A stretch of DNA of 64,000 nucleotides, taken from the NCBI GenBank assembly GCA_964587395.1, contig CAZPMD010000010.1:3510-67509 (forward strand), in the 5' to 3' direction. Under the pieces are notes generated by a model. The model was given only the letters and a program-made list of their open reading frames with translations. It was not told the origin of the DNA and searched no databases. A program made the position numbers and the translations under genes. Positions 1 through 7,295 of the stretch are shown one piece after another (the first letter of the stretch is position 1; each line of letters starts with the position of its first letter). The stretch comes from Phreatobacter sp964587395. GTDB taxonomy: Bacteria; Pseudomonadota; Alphaproteobacteria; Rhizobiales; Phreatobacteraceae.

Positions 1-2
1 CA

Positions 3-629
3 TCGTCGGAGGAGAACCGCCGCTTCCAGCGTGTGCGGGTGGACGTGCTCGGCCGCTTCATGCTGTCGGACCGGCGTGAATTTCCCTGCCAGGTCATCGA
101 CATGTCGCCCGGCGGCGCCGCCATCGTCGCCCCGGTCGTCGGCAAGCTCGGCGAAAGGGTCATTGCCTATCTCGACCATGTCGGCCGCATCGAGGGCATG
201 ATCGTCCGCGTCACCCAGACCGGCTTCTCGATGACCATCGAGGCGTCCCTGCGCAAGCGGGACAAGCTCGCCGACCAGCTGACCTGGCTCGCCAACCGGC
301 AGATCCTCGGCCTGCCGGAAGACCGCCGGCACGAGCGCGTCATTCCGCGCAATCCCTTCACCACCATCACCACGCCGCTCGGCGACAAGGTTCCCGTTCG
401 CGTTCTCGACATCTCGCTGTCGGGCGCGGCCATCGGCGGCGTCGACGACCTCAAGCCCGGTGATGTCGTGCAGATCTCGCGCACCATGGCCCGCGTCGTC
501 CGCGTTCTGGAACGGGGCGTCGCCATCGAGTTCTCCGGCCAGCAGCCGCTCGAGACCATCCTCGCCCTCGGCGAGGAGCTTGGCGCCGACCTGAAGCCGG
601 ACGCGGAGCCGGTGGCCATTCCGCGCTGA
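3..629 (+). CDS. Tandem PilZ domain protein (5' end outside window)
   Basis: Cytoplasmic protein with two PilZ modules, a fold that usually binds cyclic di-GMP and adjusts motility or envelope functions. The first module opens with ENRRFQRVRVDV and continues with DMSPGGA; the second has RRHERV and DISLSGA. Both carry the RxxxR plus (D/N)xSxxG signature expected of binding-competent PilZ domains. A GTG at 33 could serve as a start, but the RRFQRVR motif lies upstream of it and the frame stays open to base 3. The gene therefore most likely begins outside the window and this is its 3' part. No output domain is visible, so it may act as a stand-alone adaptor. Family assignment is firm; the actual ligand is inferred. 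Confidence 0.85.
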   Translation, partial: SSEENRRFQRVRVDVLGRFMLSDRREFPCQVIDMSPGGAAIVAPVVGKLGERVIAYLDHVGRIEGMIVRVTQTGFSMTIEASLRKRDKLADQLTWLANRQILGLPEDRRHERVIPRNPFTTITTPLGDKVPVRVLDISLSGAAIGGVDDLKPGDVVQISRTMARVVRVLERGVAIEFSGQQPLETILALGEELGADLKPDAEPVAIPR

Positions 630-1015
630 CGTCTCCGGCGCACGAGCCTCTTCCTCAGTTCCCCGACGACCTCTTCGACGTCTTTCGCTGTCCTGGCGAA
701 ACGCCATGTGCCGTCGTGCTGAAGCGCCGGTAAATGCCGATCGCCGCTGCGAGCGTCGAGCGTTCACCATGGCCGCGTCGGAACCTGCCGATTGTTAGCG
801 ACCGCCGCCGCCCCTCCGCCGCCACGAAACGAATCTAACGAGCCATTTCAATACCTTATGTCAACTGACTGAATCAGATCGTAAATTCTCTCGGTGAATC
901 CACCGCCCGTTAAACTCAACGATTCCTGACGCAAACCCCTCGCCTTTCACCGATCCATTTCAGCCCGCCGCAAAGCCGGCCTGCCAGTGTCCGGCCATCG
1001 ACGGAGGGACACGTC
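630..1015. other. 386-bp intergenic region with GANTC cluster
   Basis: No convincing gene is present. The right half (about 820-930) is more AT-rich than its surroundings. It holds four GANTC motifs (GAATC 831-835, GAATC 871-875, GAATC 896-900, GATTC 921-925) spaced 40, 25 and 25 bp. GANTC is the CcrM methylation target in alphaproteobacteria, and such sites concentrate in promoters responding to GcrA or methylation state. The region probably holds the promoter of the peptidase gene starting at 1016; I see no clear sigma-70 hexamers. Confidence 0.5.
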
Positions 1016-1660
1016 ATGAAGGGTCTTGCGGCCTGGCAGAGGGGAAAGACGGCAGGCGGGGCAGCGCTCGGAGCGCTCGCCATCGCCGTGATCGTCACGG
1101 TTTCGGGCGGAGCGGCCGCGGCGAACGACCGGATCGCCTTCCTGAGCGAACAGGGCGCCACCTCGGCGCCGATCGGCTGGCGCCAGTTCTGCCGCGACAA
1201 TCCGGCCGAGTGCCGGGTCGCCCCCATGCGGGCCGAAATGGTGCGTGCCGACCGCAACACCTGGGCGACGCTGGTGCGCATCAACGCCCATGTGAACACC
1301 GCCATCGAGCCGGTCACCGACATGGACCAGTACGGCCGCGACGAGGTCTGGACCTATCCGACCTCCGGCCGCGGCGACTGCGAGGACTACGTCCTGCTGA
1401 AGAAGAAGCTGCTCATCGAGGCGGGACTTCCCGCCAGTGCCCTGCTGATCACGGTGGTCCGCGACCGCCAGGGCGATGGCCACGCCATCCTTACCGTCCG
1501 CACCGATCGCGGCGAATACGTCCTCGACAACGAGACGAACGACATCCGCGCCTGGCACCAGACCGGCTACCGCTTCATCAAGCGCCAGGCGGCCCATGAT
1601 CCCAACCAGTGGGTGACCGTCGGCCCGGGCACCGCGCCCGCCGCCGTCGCCACCCGCTAG
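1016..1660 (+). CDS. Secreted transglutaminase-like cysteine peptidase (BTLCP family)
   Basis: Bacterial transglutaminase-like cysteine proteinase (DUF920), 214 aa. The N-terminus has a positive stretch and a hydrophobic segment (about residues 17-36) ending in AAA, so it is probably exported to the periplasm. The catalytic triad is visible: Cys122 in GDCEDYVLLK, His156 in GHAIL and Asp171 in VLDN. In other bacteria this family includes the periplasmic protease LapG, which cleaves adhesins under c-di-GMP control. The PilZ protein just upstream makes a c-di-GMP link tempting, but no LapD or adhesin gene is present here. The gene stands alone, followed by a strong terminator at 1729-1770, and is preceded by a CcrM-site cluster. 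Confidence 0.88.
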   Translation: MKGLAAWQRGKTAGGAALGALAIAVIVTVSGGAAAANDRIAFLSEQGATSAPIGWRQFCRDNPAECRVAPMRAEMVRADRNTWATLVRINAHVNTAIEPVTDMDQYGRDEVWTYPTSGRGDCEDYVLLKKKLLIEAGLPASALLITVVRDRQGDGHAILTVRTDRGEYVLDNETNDIRAWHQTGYRFIKRQAAHDPNQWVTVGPGTAPAAVATR

Positions 1661-1728
1661 TCACACACGAGTTTCGCGCTCTCGGTCACGTCCCACCCCT
1701 CCCCGTCCCCAGACCGGGTTCGCGAACA

Positions 1729-1770
1729 GACGGCCGGCACCTCAGAACGAGGGCCGGCCGTCACCTTTTT
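1729..1770 (+). terminator. Rho-independent terminator after BTLCP gene
   Basis: Perfect 10-bp GC stem (GACGGCCGGC at 1729-1738 with GCCGGCCGTC at 1753-1762) followed by ACC and five T. It sits between the rightward BTLCP gene and the convergent leftward isomerase gene. Confidence 0.8.
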
Positions 1771-1791
1771 CGAGGCTTCGAAGGCTGCCGT

Positions 1792-2403
1792 TCAGGGCCG
1801 CGCCGCCCGGGCCGCCCATTCCACCGCCTGCTCGAGGCGATCATTGCCCCAGAACAGTTCGCCGTCGGCCGTGACGACGCTGGGCGCGCCGAACAGGCCC
1901 TTGGCCTTCGCCTCCTCGGTGGTGGCGCGCAGGGCCTTCTTCACACCCTCAGATCCCGCCGCGACGATGGTGGTCGAAGGCTCGATGCCGGCAGTGGTCA
2001 GCGCCCGGCCGAGCACCTCCGGGTCCATGATCGACAGGCCCTCGCCGAACTCGGCGCGATAGACCTCGCGGGAGAAGGCGGCCCGCCTGCCGTCGTCCGG
2101 CAGTGCCGTGGCGATCCGCGCGGCGAGCAGGCTGTTCTGCGGAAAGGGATCCGGCTTGCGGAACGGCAGGCCCATCGCCTCGGTGATCCGCTCCAGGTCC
2201 CGCCACATGTTGCGGCCCTTGGCGGGGATGAGGCTGAAGGGCGAGGTCGTCCATCCGGCTTCGGCGAAGATCGGCCCGAGCAGGAAGGGTCGCCACCGCA
2301 CCGCCACCCCCGCCGCCGCGGCGACGTCCCCGATCCGCATCGCTGCCGGATAGGAATAGGTCGAGGCGAACTCGTAGAAGAAGTCGACGGAAGGAGCGCT
2401 CAA
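1792..2403 (-). CDS. 2-hydroxychromene-2-carboxylate isomerase / DsbA-like thioredoxin-fold protein
   Basis: A 203-aa thioredoxin-fold protein of the DsbA/HCCA-isomerase/kappa-GST group. The N-terminus VDFFYEFASTYSY matches the family's active-site region, with Ser14 where disulfide oxidoreductases have a Cys, as expected for the isomerase subgroup. The C-terminal GAPSVVTADGELFWGNDRL is the conserved cis-Pro strand and substrate loop. The start is a TTG preceded by GAGGAGAGG at good spacing; no ATG fits. It lies 11 bp after the gamma carbonic anhydrase gene, probably in the same transcript. The glutathione-dependent aromatic isomerase role is a family inference; no naphthalene pathway genes are nearby. 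Confidence 0.85.
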   Translation of the reverse strand: MSAPSVDFFYEFASTYSYPAAMRIGDVAAAAGVAVRWRPFLLGPIFAEAGWTTSPFSLIPAKGRNMWRDLERITEAMGLPFRKPDPFPQNSLLAARIATALPDDGRRAAFSREVYRAEFGEGLSIMDPEVLGRALTTAGIEPSTTIVAAGSEGVKKALRATTEEAKAKGLFGAPSVVTADGELFWGNDRLEQAVEWAARAARP

Positions 2404-2414
2404 CGGACCTCTCC

Positions 2415-2945
2415 TCAGCCGACCGGCGTGAGGCCGGCCTTGAAGCGCTGGGCGTTCTTCACGTAGTGGGCCGCCGAGACCTTCAGCCGGGCGATGGCAG
2501 CCTCGTCGAGGGTCCGCACCGCCCGCGCCGGCGACCCGACGATGAGCGAATTGTCGGGAAACTCCTTGCCCTCGGTGACGAGGGAATTGGCGCCGACGAG
2601 ACAGTTGTTGCCGATCTTGGCGTTGTTGAGGATGGTCGAGCCCATGCCGATCAGCGTGTTGGTGCCGATGGTGCAGCCGTGCAGGATCACCTTGTGGCCG
2701 ATCGTGCAGCCCGCGCCGATGGTGATCGGCGATCCCGGATCGGTGTGCAGCATGCACATCTCCTGGATGTTGGTGCCCTCGCCGATCTCGATCCACTCGT
2801 TGTCGCCGCGGATCACCGCGCCGAACCAGATGCCGACGTCGGCGCCCATCTTCACCGAACCGATGACATGGGCATCCGGGGCGACGAAAAAGCGGTCACC
2901 CTCGGGCAGGACGGGCCGGGCTCCGTCGATCGCATAGATGGGCAT
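2415..2945 (-). CDS. Gamma carbonic anhydrase family protein
   Basis: Left-handed beta-helix protein of the gamma-CA (Cam/PaaY/YrdA) family, 176 aa, normal length. Hexapeptide repeats run from about residue 28 to 150. The three metal-binding histidines are present (His67 in MLHTD, His84 in IGHKV, His89 in LHGC), so a Zn or Fe trimer site can form. The ATG at 2945 is preceded by GGGAGGA. It is the first of a pair with the HCCA-isomerase-like gene. Members interconvert CO2 and bicarbonate or act as acyl-CoA thioesterase-like proteins, and sequence alone does not separate these. Confidence 0.9.
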   Translation of the reverse strand: MPIYAIDGARPVLPEGDRFFVAPDAHVIGSVKMGADVGIWFGAVIRGDNEWIEIGEGTNIQEMCMLHTDPGSPITIGAGCTIGHKVILHGCTIGTNTLIGMGSTILNNAKIGNNCLVGANSLVTEGKEFPDNSLIVGSPARAVRTLDEAAIARLKVSAAHYVKNAQRFKAGLTPVG

Positions 2946-3022
2946 GCATTCCTCCCTGCGTGTGGCATGATCTATCGCACGCCCGCCGCGTCGTTGAGAA
3001 GGGAGCGGAACGACCGACGGCA

Positions 3023-3535
3023 CTACGGCGCGCGACGGAAGTCCATCACCCAGTTGGTCTCCCATGTGGCGCCGCCATCGCCCGAGAAGGCCTGTTCCCA
3101 GCGCGCCGCCTGCGCCGAGATTCCGCTCCACAGGAAGCGCACGCGGATCGGCCGGCCATGCAGTTCGTCGTCACCGAGAAAGGTGCCGACGCCGCCCTCG
3201 AAGCGGCCGTGGACCGGCTGCCCGATGGCGACGTCACGGCCGTCCAGCCACCAGATCGACCATTGCCGGCGCGCCGCGTCGAAGGCCCGGATCGAGGTGG
3301 CCCGGTAGCTGCCACCCGGCAGGTGCAGGACATTGTCGTCGACGTTTCCGGCACCGCCAAGGATCGGCAGGGCGGCGCAGGTGCCGCCGAACTCCTCCCA
3401 TTGCGTGTCAGCCGAGAGCCGCGTCCGCAGCCGCCGGTGGTGCACGGTCCACGTGCCCATCAGGAAGTCGAAATCGCGGCGGCCGTCCCTCGCCGCCGCC
3501 CCCGTGGCGTCAGCCTCGCTCGCGTGATCCGTCAT
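3023..3535 (-). CDS. DUF1579-like conserved protein
   Basis: A 170-aa soluble protein with no signal peptide. It starts with a FDFLMGTWTVHHRRL motif followed by alternating strands and aromatic residues (QWSIWWLDGRD, WSGISA, WETNWVMDF). This pattern fits the lipocalin-like DUF1579 proteins, which are annotated only as hypothetical. The ATG at 3535 follows GGGAGAGA. It is transcribed leftward with its neighbours but separated by about 75 bp on each side. No catalytic motif is evident and no function is assigned. Confidence 0.75.
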   Translation of the reverse strand: MTDHASEADATGAAARDGRRDFDFLMGTWTVHHRRLRTRLSADTQWEEFGGTCAALPILGGAGNVDDNVLHLPGGSYRATSIRAFDAARRQWSIWWLDGRDVAIGQPVHGRFEGGVGTFLGDDELHGRPIRVRFLWSGISAQAARWEQAFSGDGGATWETNWVMDFRRAP

Positions 3536-3610
3536 CGCTCTCTCCCGCCGTGTTGACGGGAGGAGCCTGCACCGGTCCTGTGTCAGGATATGTCAGGTGG
3601 AAGGTGGATC

Positions 3611-3931
3611 TCAGAACCCGACCGAATGCAGCACCATGGTCAGCACGCGGCCGGACATCAGGCTCCACATCAGCGCGACGAGGGTGGCGAGAAAGACGAA
3701 CTCGAAGCGGCGGTTCTCGATGCGGCGGCCGCGGATCGTGTTGCGGACGATGATCGCCGGGGCGGCGAAGGCGAGGAAGGGCACCGCCAGGACCGCCATG
3801 ACGCCGCCGCCCTGCAGCAGGCGGAAGCTGGCCGGCTTGGCCGCGAGTGCCCGGTAGATCGCCACCAGAAGCCCCGAAATCGCGAAGCCGAGCGCGAGCG
3901 AATGGAGAAGCTGCAGGCTGCCCTGGGACAT
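3611..3931 (-). CDS. Small conserved inner-membrane protein (about 3 TM)
   Basis: A 106-aa hydrophobic protein with three likely transmembrane segments at about residues 6-25, 40-63 and 78-100. The sequence between segments 2 and 3 is basic (RNTIRGRRIENRR), which suggests a cytoplasmic loop. I chose the ATG at 3931; an in-frame TTG at 3961 would add ten residues without benefit. A perfect CtrA-type box (TTAA-N7-TTAAC, 4025-4040) lies about 95 bp upstream, so cell-cycle control is possible. It resembles uncharacterised membrane proteins of Hyphomicrobiales; function unknown. Confidence 0.7.
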   Translation of the reverse strand: MSQGSLQLLHSLALGFAISGLLVAIYRALAAKPASFRLLQGGGVMAVLAVPFLAFAAPAIIVRNTIRGRRIENRRFEFVFLATLVALMWSLMSGRVLTMVLHSVGF

Positions 3932-4024
3932 GACGCGGAACCCGACCCTACGCGAGGGCAAGGCGCCCTCGTCCCAATCGGTACCGCGTCGTTAGGGTTC
4001 TGTTAAGACCCCGCCCCCGTTTCC

Positions 4025-4040
4025 TTAAGGCAAGGTTAAC
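4025..4040. promoter_or_regulatory. Candidate CtrA box (TTAA-N7-TTAAC)
   Basis: TTAAGGCAAGGTTAAC matches the full CtrA consensus TTAA-N7-TTAAC without mismatch. It lies in the gap upstream of the leftward membrane-protein gene starting at 3931. Another TTAA is at 4003-4006. Regulation is inferred from the motif only. Confidence 0.5.
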
Positions 4041-4064
4041 CGCAAGGCGCGGGCATGGCGCGCC

Positions 4065-4280
4065 TCACTCTTCCTCGAGGTCGATGTCGAGGATGGAGAT
4101 GGTGACCGTGTAGGAGGTCTCGCCCTCGTCCACATCCTTGTAGAGCGTACCGATCTGCTCGTCGCCGATCATCACCTCGACCATCTCCTTGCGCCGCATG
4201 TTGGGCTGCAGCTTGATCGCCTGATTGCCGAACTTGCGGCGCAGATAGTCCTGAATTTTCGTGATCTCGGTCCGGTCCAC
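4065..4280 (-). CDS. DUF3126 family protein
   Basis: A 71-aa acidic cytoplasmic protein matching the alphaproteobacterial DUF3126 family in length and layout: N-terminal helix TEITKIQDYLRRKFGN, then strands MVEVMIGDEQIGTLYKD and SYTVTISILDIDLEEE. The start is a GTG at 4280, preceded by CGGAGG with a 6-bp spacer. The longer frame to 4319 lacks a ribosome site and adds sequence atypical of the family. Function is unknown. Confidence 0.85.
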   Translation of the reverse strand: MDRTEITKIQDYLRRKFGNQAIKLQPNMRRKEMVEVMIGDEQIGTLYKDVDEGETSYTVTISILDIDLEEE

Positions 4281-4390
4281 GGCTGGCCTCCGTTGTCGCT
4301 TGAGGAGGCCGTGTGCCATGGGCGGGGAGGCAAGTCAAAGCCCGCCGCACGGCGCTGCCCGGCTGTGGACGGACCTCCCGCCGCGGGGGC

Positions 4391-5193
4391 TCAGCCCCCG
4401 CTCGCCCGCCGTGCCGGAATGACGATCTCGGAGGTTTCGCACAGGTTCTGCCGGGCCAGCGTCACGTTCTGCGCATCCTCGGGATCGAAGCCGACGCGCA
4501 CGTCGTAGAGGCAGTTTCCGCCGCGGGCGACACGTCCGGTGTAGCTGTCGCCATGCTCCATCATCCAGATGCCGAGCAGGTCGGGCTGCGGCCGCGCCGC
4601 GCCGGCCGGTGTCACCCGAAGGACCGCGATCTTCTCGTACACTTCTCGGTTGAAGGCCAGGCCGACGTGGCNNNNNNNNNNCGGGACGGCAGCGGCGCGG
4701 CCGTCGGCTCGGGGCTGGTGACATCGATCCTCTCCTCGGCGCAGAAGTCATGGTCGAGGCGCACGAACTCGTTGCCCATGGCGAAGGTGATGCGGACGTC
4801 GTAACGGCACTCGCTGCTGGTGATCGGCCACGACATGATGGCGCGCGGGTTCAGCGTCTCCCGCCGCAGACGGTTTTCGCCCCAGGCCCCCGAGCCGACC
4901 GGGGCGAACTGGATGACCAGCGCCTTGTAGGGCGTCTTGTTCACGAAGCCGAGCGACACCCGCCGCGATGCCGTGGCGCCAGCCGACCGGATCAGGCGGT
5001 CGACGTCGGGCGTGGCGGCCTGGCCCGCTGCGGGGCGCCCCTGCACGGCCGGCCGGTGCGCCTCCGGAACCCGCGACAGCGCCCGGTCGATCTCCTGCTG
5101 AACCGAGGGCGGGATGCCTTGCTGGGCGAGTGCGGGCGACGCGAGGGCAAGCGCGATGGCGAGCAGCGGCAGGTGGCGAGCGATGGGGGTCAT
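4391..5193 (-). CDS. Periplasmic protein with two repeats of a Cys-YDVR domain; interrupted by assembly gap
   Basis: Starts at ATG 5193 with a clear signal peptide (LLAIALALASPALAQQ). Two related modules follow. Module 1 has SLGFVNKTPYKALVIQF, then ECRYDVRITF and LDHDFCAEERI. Module 2 has HVGLAFNREVYEKIAVLRV, then NCLYDVRVGF and ARQNLCETSEI. Each module ends with a C-x-YDVR strand and a second Cys about 16-18 residues later, which suggests one disulfide per module. Ten N at 4672-4681 separate the modules and throw the frame by one. A true gap length of 3n+2 would give one continuous protein of about 270 aa ending at 4391. I annotate it as one gene. Function unknown; a periplasmic binding or structural role is plausible. 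Confidence 0.7.
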
Positions 5194-5331
5194 GGCCGGG
5201 TCTCCTTGAGATGCCCCCTGCTAGGCCCCGCCTGTTGCCCCGCCATGGCGGCCCGGCGGCCGCGCGTTTCCAATGCTTCCGGCAGATTGCAGCAACCGCC
5301 ATGGATCAAGGGCCTCCGCCCCGGCGCTGAC

Positions 5332-5371
5332 TCTGAATCGCAGCATCAGCAGCCGGCATGATTCAGAATCA
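5332..5371. promoter_or_regulatory. Palindromes with three GANTC sites
   Basis: TGATTC-A-GAATCA (5359-5371) is a perfect 13-bp palindrome, and TCTGAATC at 5332-5339 pairs with GATTCAGA at 5360-5367. The stretch contains three GANTC CcrM sites (5335, 5360, 5366). It lies between the hydrolase gene and the leftward two-repeat periplasmic gene, a likely promoter region for the latter. Confidence 0.45.
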
Positions 5372-5431
5372 GAACATCAGGCAGGACAGCGAAAGACTTT
5401 TGTTTTCATATTCTTAGGGAGACCGTCGGAA

Positions 5432-6283
5432 TCAGCCCAGGAACTCCAGGATCGCGTTGGCGAAGACGTCGTTCTTGTCGCCGGCAACCATGTGACCGGC
5501 ACCGCCGACGTCCACCAGCCGGGCATGGGGGACGAGCTTCGTGAAGGCGTCGACACTCGCCTGCGAGACGATGTCGGACTTGAGGCCGCGCACCATGAGG
5601 GTCGGTACCGTCAGGCTGCGGGCCGCCTCCTCCATCCGCTGCAGGACCGCCACGCGATCCTTCGCCATGGCCCGCCCGGCATCGAGGAAGGCCGGGTCCC
5701 AGTGCCAGTACCAGCGGCCATTGCGAAGCCTCAGGTTCTTGCGCAGGCCGTCGACGGACGGCGGCCGGCTGCGATGCGGCAGGAAGGCGGCGACCTGTTC
5801 GGCCGCCTCCTCGATCGATGCGAAGCCCTCGGCGGCACGGGCCCCCATGAAGCTCTGGATGTTGCGGACGCCCGATTCCTCCATGCGCGGTGCGATGTCG
5901 ACCAGCACCAGCGCCGAGAAGCTGGGCGCCATGCCGAGGGCGGTCAACGAGGCGAGGCCGCCGAGGGAAGCGCCGATCGCCGCTGGCCTGGCGCCGAACC
6001 GCTGCAGGATTTGCTCCCCGAGGGCGACCGCGTCCCTGCCGAAGTCGGAGAAGGCATAGCGCCCGCCCGTCACCCATTCACTGTCGCCGTGGCCGCGCTG
6101 ATCGACGCAGATGGCGGTGAAGCCTCGCTCGGCCAGCTTGCGGGCCGTCGCCCTCCAGGCGTGGCGGGTCTGTCCGCCACCGTGCAGGAGCAGCGCCACC
6201 CGCTGGCCATGACCGTAGACGTCGGCCTCCAGCCGGTTGCCATCGGAACCGGTGAAGCTCGCGTGGCGAGGGTGCATGGACAT
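5432..6283 (-). CDS. Alpha/beta hydrolase
   Basis: A 283-aa alpha/beta-hydrolase-fold protein. The nucleophile elbow is GASLGG (Ser106), the oxyanion-hole region is LLLHGGGQTRHAW, and the catalytic acid and His are in MVRGLKSD and GGAGHMV. The layout resembles epoxide hydrolase, haloperoxidase and esterase-like members; the substrate cannot be named. The ATG at 6283 was chosen because the HPRHASFTGSDG start is typical. A second ATG lies two codons later. It is separated by 40 bp from a second hydrolase gene on the same strand and may be co-transcribed with it. Confidence 0.85.
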   Translation of the reverse strand: MSMHPRHASFTGSDGNRLEADVYGHGQRVALLLHGGGQTRHAWRATARKLAERGFTAICVDQRGHGDSEWVTGGRYAFSDFGRDAVALGEQILQRFGARPAAIGASLGGLASLTALGMAPSFSALVLVDIAPRMEESGVRNIQSFMGARAAEGFASIEEAAEQVAAFLPHRSRPPSVDGLRKNLRLRNGRWYWHWDPAFLDAGRAMAKDRVAVLQRMEEAARSLTVPTLMVRGLKSDIVSQASVDAFTKLVPHARLVDVGGAGHMVAGDKNDVFANAILEFLG

Positions 6284-6323
6284 GGTGCGGCAATCCGATG
6301 GTCTGAAACGAAGGGTCCGGCCG

Positions 6324-7106
6324 TCAGGGGGCGACGCGGGCGAGAAAGGCAAGGGCGCCGGCCTTGAACACCTTGTCGCCGACGGCCGGCATGTGGTCAC
6401 GGTCAGGAATGGCCAGCGCCTCCCCTTTCGGAATGATCGCCGCCAGCGGCTCCGGTGCGCCGGCAATGGCGTCCTTCGTCCCCACCGCAATCAGCACCGG
6501 GCAGGCGATCGAGGCCGCCTCCTCCGCCGTCATGAGGTTCCGCGAGCCGCGGATGCAGGCGGCGAGCGCCCGGCGATCCGACTTCGTCTGCATGGCGAAG
6601 GCGCGGAACAGGCGGCCCTGGGGGTCGCGGACCTCCTCCAGGGTCTCCGCCTCGAGCGCCTCGGCAATGGTCTCGGGCAATCCGACGCCGTCGATCAGCT
6701 TGATGCCGAGGCCGCCCATGATCGCCGCCTTCACCCGGTCCGGGTGGCGCTGGGCGAGGAAGGCGGTGATGCGCGAGCCCATGGAGTAACCGAGCACCAC
6801 GGCCCGCGCGATGCCGAGATGGTCGAGCAGGGCGCGGGCGTCCTCCGCCATCAGCGTCGTGTGGTAGGCGGCGGGATCGTAGAGCTTCTGCGAGGCACCG
6901 TGGCCGCGATTGTCGAGCGCGATGACGCGCCGGCCGGCTTTCGTCAGCGTCTCCACCCAGCCGGGATAGGTCCAGTTGATGTGGGCGGTCGAGGCGAAGC
7001 CGTGGATGCAGAGCACGGGATCGCCCTCGCCGACATCGAAATAGGCGATCTCGACGCCATCGGAGGAGAAGGTCTTCATCGGGTGGGAAGAGGGAATGAT
7101 GGGCAT
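6324..7106 (-). CDS. Alpha/beta hydrolase
   Basis: A 260-aa alpha/beta hydrolase with nucleophile elbow GYSMGS (Ser108), oxyanion region CIHGFAST and DNRGHGAS after strand 4. The acid and His are in AVGTKDAIAG and PDRDHMPA. An alternative ATG at 7079 would drop nine N-terminal residues. It is the upstream member of a two-hydrolase leftward pair. The two proteins differ clearly in sequence, so this is not a recent duplication. Substrate unknown. Confidence 0.85.
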   Translation of the reverse strand: MPIIPSSHPMKTFSSDGVEIAYFDVGEGDPVLCIHGFASTAHINWTYPGWVETLTKAGRRVIALDNRGHGASQKLYDPAAYHTTLMAEDARALLDHLGIARAVVLGYSMGSRITAFLAQRHPDRVKAAIMGGLGIKLIDGVGLPETIAEALEAETLEEVRDPQGRLFRAFAMQTKSDRRALAACIRGSRNLMTAEEAASIACPVLIAVGTKDAIAGAPEPLAAIIPKGEALAIPDRDHMPAVGDKVFKAGALAFLARVAP

Positions 7107-7295
7107 GGCGCCTTCTAGCGGTCCAGAGCCGGAGTCGAAACCCTCCGAAAGACAGGACGGACCATCGGCAGGCCGGTCATGCCGGCGACGAAACGGCCGG
7201 GGCCCGTTGCGGAAGGTGGCCCGGCACGGCTAGGAAGCATGCGATGTTCGTAACGGCCGCGCTGCGGCCGCATGCCAGGAGCCGCGCGCGCCCCG

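Noticed and set aside
706..798. 30-codon frame (MCRRAEAPVN...) in the 630-1015 gap
   Set aside because: No ribosome site and no conserved pattern; too short to separate from chance.
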